Shown here: one piece after another, positions 56,961 through 64,000 of the stretch
Layout: each line of letters begins with the position of its first letter
Numbering within the stretch: position 1 is the first letter of the stretch
NCBI GenBank assembly: GCA_963680875.1
Contig: OY804589.1
Coordinates: forward strand, 30,048,962-30,112,961
From: Bathymodiolus brooksi
Taxonomy: Eukaryota; Mollusca; Bivalvia; Mytilida; Modiolidae
Direction of reading: 5' to 3'
Length of the DNA: 64,000 nucleotides
Notes under the pieces: model-generated
The model's database searches: none
What the model saw: the letters and a program-made list of their open reading frames with translations, nothing else
Told to the model about the DNA's origin: nothing
Translations under genes and position numbers: made by a program

Positions 56961-57191
56961 AATCTGAAAAAATATATTAACGAATACTTCGAATATATGA
57001 CTGGGCATGCGGTTCTCATATTGAGGGCGTATATAAAAGTGGGGGTGTTTTTAAACTCCAGAGTCACCACCTTAAGCAATTGTACCAAAGGTTAGCATAT
57101 GCAAACCCCTCCCCAAACACACACGAAACACCCCCCCTTACCAAACGATCCAGCGTCACCACCGTAGCCAATTATACCTTAGGTTAAATTA

Positions 57192-60122
57192 GTGTAAACA
57201 TATTTTATTAATAAATACATATGAATATAGTACAACAATTTAAATACAACAATAGTAATGACTATGAATTAATTAAGAGGATCCGAAAACAAGTTATTAA
57301 ACTTATATAAATCCGTATCCCAAGTTTAATTAAATCTACTTTTAATAATCTCAGAAGTTAGATTACGTTGTAAGGATCAGTGAAATGATAATTGTATTTA
57401 CACCATAGGGGATGAATTGTGCAGGAAAATGAAATGGGTTGGTGAATTGTGAATTACGGGGTAAATCGTTTACTACTTAAAATGAACTTTTGTACTGACA
57501 AGAAGATTTCTGTGTTCTGATTAATTGTTAACTCATTAGATCCTACCAATAGAAGTTCAGTGGACAATGGAATAGGAAGGTTAAGGGCAAATGTGTGGCG
57601 TTGTCTAGGTATGTTATTGTGAGGACAGTTGAGAAGATAATGAGTAGGAGTCTCTATAGCCCCACATGTACAATGCGGTGAATTTACAATATTTTTCCGA
57701 AATAGATCGGAATTAAGAGCTCTACACCCCATATGTATTCTAGCGTGAAAAATCTGTCCTAAACGGCTACCGACATAAACAAATGTGGGTTTATCATGTA
57801 TAATATTAAGGTTCAGTCGCGATTTGAATACATTAATAGAAGGACAGTTTTTGTGCTATCCGGGAGAAGATTCCAAGACCGTACTGTCTGAGGTAAAAAA
57901 TAATGTGCATATAAAGTGGTTCGAGCTCTGACAGGCGAAATTAACGTTGCATGTCTTGTATTGTGATCGTGAATATTTCGGAGGGTGTTAGGGACAAGAC
58001 TACTCAAATACCCCGGGGTTAAGCCATTATTCATTTAATAAAAATATGTTAATCTATGTTTTTCCCTTCTGTCTTTCAAATATTCCCACCCGCTTTCTGC
58101 ATATAACGTTAAAAGGGATACCAGGCAGGTACCCCCGGTAACAACCCTGGCAGCCTCTTCTTGTACGCTTTCTAATTTATTCGTAAGGTAAACAGTTTTA
58201 CAGTCCCAAACGACATCCCCATATTCTAATAAAGGCCGAATAAATGTCAAATAAATTTTTTCAAGGGTTCTTCTATCTAAAATGAATTTAAATTTTCTCA
58301 TAATGTTGACTCTGGTAAAGGCTTTCTTGGTAATCAGTTCTACGTGCTTACCCCAATTTCCATCATTAGATATGGTAAGGCCTAAATGTTTATGTTCAGA
58401 TACCATGTTAATGATCTTATTATCCATCATGAGTGGTGGATGAAGAGGGCGGTTAGATTTCCTAGATACGATCATACTTTCGGTTTTATCAGGGTTAAAT
58501 TTAACCAGCCACTTCATAGACCAGTCATGAATTTTCGCCAAGTCCGTATTCAAAGTCTCAGCAGCATCAGCAGGATCGTCAACAATAATATAAAGACTAG
58601 TATCATCTGCAAATAACTTTATTGACGAATTAATGTCTGCTACTATATCGTTAATATAAATTTTAAAGAACAGAGGCCCCAGAATTGATTCTTGAGGGAC
58701 ATCCGCACAAACACAACAACCGTTTATAACAACCCTTTGTTTTCTATCCAATAAATTATTTTCAATCCAAGACAATAATGGCCCGTGAATGCCAATCGAT
58801 TTCAATTTAGTCAACAATCCCTTATGCCAAACCCGATCGAACGCTTTGCTAACGTCGCAAAAGACTACGCTAACTTCCTTTCGTCGTCAAGTGCCTTACC
58901 GAATTCGTTCGTTATAAATAAAAGCTGATTAATCGCAGAGTCGCCAGGAGTAAAACCAGATTGATTAGACGATATAATCCTATTTTCTAAAAGAAAATTG
59001 TAGATGTGCTTGTAGACACAGCGTTCCATAACTTTACCGATTATGCTAATGAGTGATATCGGGCGATAATTTTTCAATATACCAGGACTATCTTTTTTAA
59101 ATACCGGAGTGACATTAGCCAATTTCCATTCGGATGGAAAAGAAGACAATGACAGTGATATGTTGAATAATTTACACAGCGGATACTTTAATATCGGTGC
59201 GGCTTCGCGCAAAAGTCGTGGACCGGTCGCTTTGCTAGTATCTAAAATTTTCAGTATATCCTCTACTTCCGTTTCGGTAATGAGAATCTGTCGTAGTCCG
59301 TCAGTCTGTAATTCAGTTAGGTCGGGAGGTGTGTGGTCACTATCGTCCAGTGTTGATTATTCACAGAAGAACTTGTTGAACAATTCAGATTTTTCTATGT
59401 CATCAACTACAAGATTGCCATTATGTTCAATCGGGGGTATAGTACGGCTGCATTCATTGTTTCCTGTAATGCTTTTGACTAAGGTCCACCAGTTTTGTTT
59501 ACTGCAAGCCTTTTCTAATCTTATATTCTCAGAAACCTTAGAATAATGCGCTATTTTTGCATTAGAGACTAGGTTATTACACTTATTTCGGGCAATACGG
59601 AATCGTTCCCAATGACCTGGTGAGTTTGACCTTTTTGCTCTTTTATGGAGTCTATTCTTTCGACGTATAACACGCTTGATACTGCTTGTTAACCACGGAG
59701 GGTTGTCTTTCCTTACAGTTAATACCCTGTTGGGAATGTTGGTATTTGCAGCACCAATTAAGGCACGTGTTATGTTACTGGTAGATATATCGATATCATC
59801 GCTTACGAGTAAAGAGTCCCAATCCACAAGAGACAACTGTTGTCTATAAGACTCAAAGTCACCCCTGTCGAACATAAAAACTTTCAGCTTATACGATGAA
59901 TGGGATTTGATTGGATGATTCAATACTCCTATAGTGGGCATATGATAGCGAGTCTGGTCCAACAAGGGTGGGCCAACATCAGAGTATGATATACTATGGG
60001 GATTATTTACTAACACTAGGTCTAACAGGGACGAACTACGTTCAGTCACATATGTAAGTTCAGTGATTAGCTGATGAAAACTGAATTGTGCAAGTAAATT
60101 ATCAGTTTTTGTAGTATAAGTT
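57192..60122 (-). mobile_element. 5'-truncated LINE (Jockey/CR1-like) with 13-bp target-site duplication
   Basis: TTAGGTTAAATTA occurs at 57179-57191 and 60123-60135. Copy 3's upstream region has the uninterrupted site (28133-28145), so this is a clean insertion. Minus-strand content: a C-terminal endonuclease fragment (60049 onward, 'LDLVLVNNPHSISYSDVGPP'), a linker region, RT with 'LANVTPVFKKD', 'NYRPISL', 'CDVSKAFDRVWH' and 'KLFADDTSLY' (FADD catalytic motif), and the C-terminal 'CGAIETPTHYLLNCP' cysteine-histidine motif. The 3' end lies at the left, with AATAAA on the minus strand near 57207-57212. Confidence 0.9.
57454..60049 (-). pseudogene. LINE ORF2-type polyprotein, broken
   Basis: Breaks seen on the minus strand: an in-frame TAA at 59357 after 'NKFFCE', a one-base loss near 58866 before 'VVFCDVSKAFD', a nonsense TAA at 58035, and a frameshift between 57813 and 57732. 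The endonuclease N-terminus is absent because of 5' truncation. It encodes no active product. In the family, the endonuclease nicks target DNA and RT primes from it. Confidence 0.85.
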
Positions 60123-60267
60123 TTAGGTTAAATTATGTACCCCCTCCCACCCCAACCCCAAAACAATCAAGCTCACACAACACCTCGAGATCGACGACTT
60201 GCTATTCTTCCTGCTCTAAGACCTCAGTGCAAGCATATTTTATATTCGTGGAAATGTACGTATATTC

Positions 60268-60277
60268 TATATATAAA
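60268..60277 (+). promoter_or_regulatory. TATA box of TRIM-like copy 5
   Basis: TATATATAAA in the conserved upstream block; the LINE sits only about 150 bp further upstream. Confidence 0.4.
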
Positions 60278-60579
60278 CGTCCTCATATAAAAACAGTTAG
60301 CTATATCTAGTAATGGCCAAACATCCTATGCCAACACAGTTCTGTATGGAGGATTATGTTTGCTAGACTTCCATGTATTTTAATCATCTAAACGGCCATT
60401 AATTTATTTGTAGATTTGATTGAAAGTGTTTAATAACAAGAATTGTAACTGTTTAAGCTTCAGAATCAAATGCATTGGCAACATCGAAGAAAACAATATT
60501 TCAAGATGGCTGCTCTTATGCATGTACACTATTACTTGTAATAGTTTATGTTCGTTGTTTTCGTTTCAGAAACGTTGAC

Positions 60580-61609
60580 ATGGCAACAGCAACAACACAA
60601 TGTTGCAACATCTGTGATTATGACAACGAATCTAAATTGGCGGCCACCTGGTGCCATGCATGTGAGGATTTCATGTGTACCGACTGTAACAAGTACCATT
60701 CTAGATCTTCAGCAACCAAACAACACATTGTAATTTCCATGGAAAATTACCAGAAATTTCCCAGTTCCATTCAATCTATTAAGAACAGATGCACCAAACA
60801 TGCCAATAAGTACGAATTCTACTGCTTGATTCATGGTGACCTTTGCTGCGTTATGTGCACAAAAGATGATCATCGCCACTGCCAAGAATTACGTCCCATT
60901 CTTGAGGTAACAGAAAATGCCATGTCATCGAGGCAATTGTGCACATAGAAAGAGATCTAAAATACATCGATGCTGCATTTGAAAAAATGAAGTCAGATAT
61001 TACAAATAATATTACTGATATTGATCAACAAAAATTTTGTCCGATATTTCAGACATGCGTAGATCACTTAACGACCATTTAGATCAAATTGAAAAACAAA
61101 CAGTTGAAGAGATGGTGTCAGCAGAAAAAAAATTACAAATGGAATTAAAAAAATATTGGTTGCCACGGAAACCAAAAGAACTGACTTTGAATATATTCGG
61201 CAAGATGTGAATAAAGTAAAGAAATATGCTAGTGATCTCCAGACGTTCATAGGAGTAAACAACATGACGAGTGTTGTGGATGGGGAAGTTAAGAAACAAA
61301 AAGGGGTAATCAATTATGACCTTTTTGAACTGAAGTTGGTGTTGTATCTGTTACAAAAAAGCATTGTAGTACCAGTCTTGTAAAAGAAGTTGAATTGCAC
61401 GCACATATTCCACAGGAAAGCAAGCTGGGTGTTACACCACAACTCAAAAGAAAGGTGTTGTACTTTCACCTGATGATAAAAACTGCAAACAAATCTTAAC
61501 CAAAGGTGATGGGTTGAATAAATCGTATTCACTACGTATCAACATTGACCGTAGCGAGCTCCTGGAATGCAATGAGAATGGTTTAGCATTTCTTTTCGCT
61601 CTACATTAA
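60580..61609 (+). pseudogene. TRIM-like copy 5, propeller deleted
   Basis: B-boxes 1 and 2 are present in frame (to about codon 118). Then a frameshift at 60930-60935 gives 'SSRQLCT' and a stop. Two further deletions lie in the coiled coil (near 61030 and 61150). Near 61340 about 60 bp are missing, and at 61453-61457 the sequence jumps from the linker to the last propeller blade ('VVLYFHLMI' frame), which removes most of the NHL region. It ends with TAA at 61607. Confidence 0.9.
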
Positions 61610-61759
61610 ATATAAGCTGTGGTACTGGACGTTATCAATGTTGACAGAGAACTAGTACAACTTATTGTAGTATTGGTGTAAGAATATTATGCATTGTAGT
61701 GAATATTTGACAGTGATGTCGATGAGGACTTATATTATTAATAAAAATAAGATAACCAT

Positions 61760-61905
61760 AGCTGATTCGTGGCTTCCTGTTTTGGTCCGTTCGTTTCATT
61801 GCTCCCAAAACTAAAATGAAAACTATTTGGGATTACATTTTTTGGATTTTTTGCGTACCTGATGAAGCTTATTCCATAAGCGCGCCGTGCGCACAAAATG
61901 TGATA
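61760..61905 (-). repeat. ~150-bp dispersed segment 3' of copy 5
   Basis: Same segment as 12880-13025, here in the copy 2/copy 4 version ('GATAACCATAGC'). Confidence 0.55.
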
Positions 61906-62094
61906 ACTACATTTTTATCATTTATAAATATAGTACTTGTGTATATTGAGAACTTATATATAACTTGTGTATAATGAGAACAATATGCTGGTTTTATTCC
62001 TATCTGTATATTGATCTTAAAATACTTACATGTAAATTAAAAGATATCTTACCAAACTTGAATGGGGGGGGGGGGCATTTTTGTAATCTGAAAT

Positions 62095-62305
62095 ACACGT
62101 GTTCAAAGAAATCAGGTTCTATTTATATACACGTGTTCAAAGAAATTAGGTCCTATTTATATACACGTGTTGAAAGAAATTAGGTCCTATTTATATACAC
62201 TTGTTCAGAGAAATTAGGTCCTATTTCTATACACGTTTCCAAAGAAAGTAGGTCCTATTTCTATGCACGTGTTCACAGAAATCAAGTCCTATTTCTATAC
62301 ACGTG
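62095..62305. repeat. Six-unit 34-bp tandem array with CACGTG cores
   Basis: The unit is 'ACACGTGTTCAAAGAAATTAGGTCCTATTTATAT' with small changes. Most units contain the palindromic CACGTG. One unit exists behind copy 3 (32220-32255) and two behind copy 1 (15525-15600). 62310-62840 has no gene. Confidence 0.85.
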
Positions 62306-62849
62306 TTCAATCAAGAGTCCAGTTATTATGAACATTATTCAATCTGGTTGATCTGATAAATAATGAACTTAAATAATAAAAAACGAATCAACTAATCTAC
62401 TTATATTTATTTATATATATTTCAAAAGTTTTAAGAGTTCACCATCCTCTGTTCTATGCATGAAGCATTTCCTCTTCTTGTTTATGTGTTACGAGTTTTA
62501 TCATGATGTTCGTTTTCATATCAGATTAAAAAAAAACAGTATTATTTATCAAAATGTTCAAGTCGTGTAATAAAGTGTTTTCAGATTCAATAGAGATATA
62601 TGACTGTCTCCCACTTGCATCAGACGTTTAACAGTGACCATGGCTTATCTCAGTACCGGATATTAACAATAATGCAGCTATGATTATCAACATAAAAACT
62701 CAGTGTTATTTTGTACTATCTGGGTTTTGTGTGTGCTTCCTTGTGTACTGATGTAGTTTAGCTGGTAGATTTTACTGTGTATTGACGTGGCAAAATACTG
62801 TTCATAGCGGTGATGTATTGTGTAAAATAGAAAAATAACGAAACTACTT

Positions 62850-63110
62850 ACCCTTCCGGAGCACCTGGATTCACCCCGAATTTTAGTGGGGTTTGTATTA
62901 CTCGATCTTTAGTTTTATGTGTAATACTTTGTAGATCGTTGTTGTTCTGTTTCCTTTGTCTATTGCGTTGTCTGTCCTTCGATTTACTGAATATGTTTAC
63001 CCCTTTGGTATCTTCAAACTCTTCTTGTCCCTTTTTCTTTTGACCATTGTGTTGCCTGTCCTTCTTTGATTTACGGATTCTGATTACCTCTTTGGTATCT
63101 TAAAATCTTG
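62850..63110 (+). mobile_element. Penelope-like 3' fragment with duplicated terminus
   Basis: 'ACCCTTCCGGAGCACCTGGATTCACC' through 'ACTCGATCTTTAGTTTTATGT' to 'GTTTACCCCTTTGGTATCTTC'. The terminal part is then repeated ('CTTTTTCTTTTGACCATTGTGTTGCCTG' to 'GATTACCTCTTTGGTATCTT'). Confidence 0.6.
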
Positions 63111-63359
63111 AACATTAGGAATAACTAACAAAGGACCGGGAGCTATGAGGATCCACCTCAGTTTTGCACCTTAGAGCCTCTCCCTCTCTATCGTACTAAG
63201 TTCGTATAAGGACAAATGTAATTTCCCCCTGACTGTAGTACTGTGGAAAGAACCCATTCTGCTCCTATATATATCAAGCGATAGACATATTAGGTTATAC
63301 GGTATTTAAATATCTTTCCGAACAAGAAAAACAAAGGACAGGATAATCTTTTGTAAACA

Positions 63360-63505
63360 CGACGGGTGTACCTAGTGGAACAGTAACTGTTCACTTCCAA
63401 AGCAGCTAATTTTACCACGGATTATAGTGGTGTTCGTGCTGCTAAGCCTTTAGTTTTTTGGGTAATGTTTTATAGATCACTGTTTGTCCTTTTATCTCAC
63501 CTTGC
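63360..63505 (+). mobile_element. Penelope-like 3' fragment (partial)
   Basis: 'GACGGGTGTACCTAGTGGAACAGTAACTG' to 'TAGATCACTGTTTGTCCTTTTATC'; the terminal block is missing. Confidence 0.5.
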
Positions 63506-63559
63506 CAATTGCAATGTGAACTTTTGCCATCACTTGGCGTCCGCCGTCCGTTGTCTGTT

Positions 63560-64000
63560 GTCCATTAACCTTTTACATTTTAATATTCTCCTCTGAAACT
63601 GCTCAGCCAAATAAACTAAAACTTGGTAGGAAGCATCTATGGGAAGTCCTCTCTCAAAATTGCATATTTTGTCCTGATCCAAAAATACAAACATGGCCGC
63701 AACAGGCAATTATTGTTTCTGATCGATTGATTTCTAAAAAATATTCTCCTCTGTAACTGCTAAGCCAAATAAATAGTAACTTTTGTAGAAAGCATCTATG
63801 AAAGGTCCTCTCTAAATTTGGCTGATGTTCTCCCTATCGGTTAACAAACATGGCCGCCACAGGCAATTCTTGTTTCTGATTGGTTGATTTCTAAAATATC
63901 GTCTCCTCTGAAACTGCTTAGTTAAATGAAATGTAGTTTGGTAGGAAGCATCTATGGAAGGTCCTCCCTGAAGATTGCACATTTTGCCCAGATCTTTAAC
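63560..64000. repeat. ~165-bp tandem repeat running off the window
   Basis: Two and a half units with 'CTCCTCTGAAACTGCT(C/T)AG', 'GGTAGGAAGCATCTATGG' and 'AACATGGCCGCCACAGGCAATT'. It is preceded by 'GGCGTCCGCCGTCCGTTGTCTGTTGTCC', a motif I recall as common in molluscan dispersed repeats. It continues past the right edge. Confidence 0.7.

Overview
The window is eukaryotic, AT-rich and dense in repeats. It most likely comes from a bivalve mollusc, and a mytilid-like mussel is my best guess. This rests on three things: Penelope-like retroelement 3' ends, tRNA-derived SINEs with TCAC or AATC tails, and a tandem family of RING-less B-box/coiled-coil/NHL ('TRIM-like') genes of a kind expanded in mussels. 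The species cannot be fixed from the sequence alone. There is no prokaryotic content and no functional tRNA or rRNA gene.

The backbone is a five-copy array of one TRIM-like gene, all on the + strand: copy 1 (11022-12715), copy 2 (19739-21424), copy 3 (28588-30282), copy 4 (48565-49878) and copy 5 (60580-61609). Only copy 3 is intact, with a 564-residue product: two B-boxes, a coiled coil and an NHL-type propeller. Copy 1 has a single frameshift. Copies 2, 4 and 5 are clear pseudogenes. Copies 2-5 share an upstream region with a TATA box, and all copies share a polypyrimidine-AG just before the probable start codon. The array grew by segmental duplication: the block around copies 2+3 (about 19.2-28.6 kb) recurs around copies 4+5 (about 48.0-60.6 kb). 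A LINE with a 13-bp target-site duplication (57192-60122) interrupts the second block.

Between the genes lie layered mobile elements. 0-6.7 kb: Penelope-like 3' ends, SINEs, two pogo/Tc1-like elements and a DIRS-like relic. 6.99-9.38 kb: a long-terminal-inverted-repeat DNA transposon carrying a decayed PIF1-type helicase and a convergent winged-helix-like ORF, the most unusual object in the window. 13-19 kb: Penelope-like fragments, a minisatellite and a near-perfect 70-bp palindrome. 33-36.3 kb: a LINE 3' half, a mariner-type MITE and an internally deleted Penelope-like element. 36.4-39.7 kb: a decayed DIRS-like retrotransposon with recognisable gag-like, RT, RNase H and tyrosine-recombinase parts. 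40-46 kb: SINEs, a 64-bp satellite and two short TIR elements. 62-64 kb: a 34-bp tandem array and further dispersed repeats.

The only plausible expressed host gene is copy 3. Copy 1 might still yield a truncated B-box/coiled-coil protein. Every other open frame I could assign belongs to a mobile element or is a by-product of duplication.
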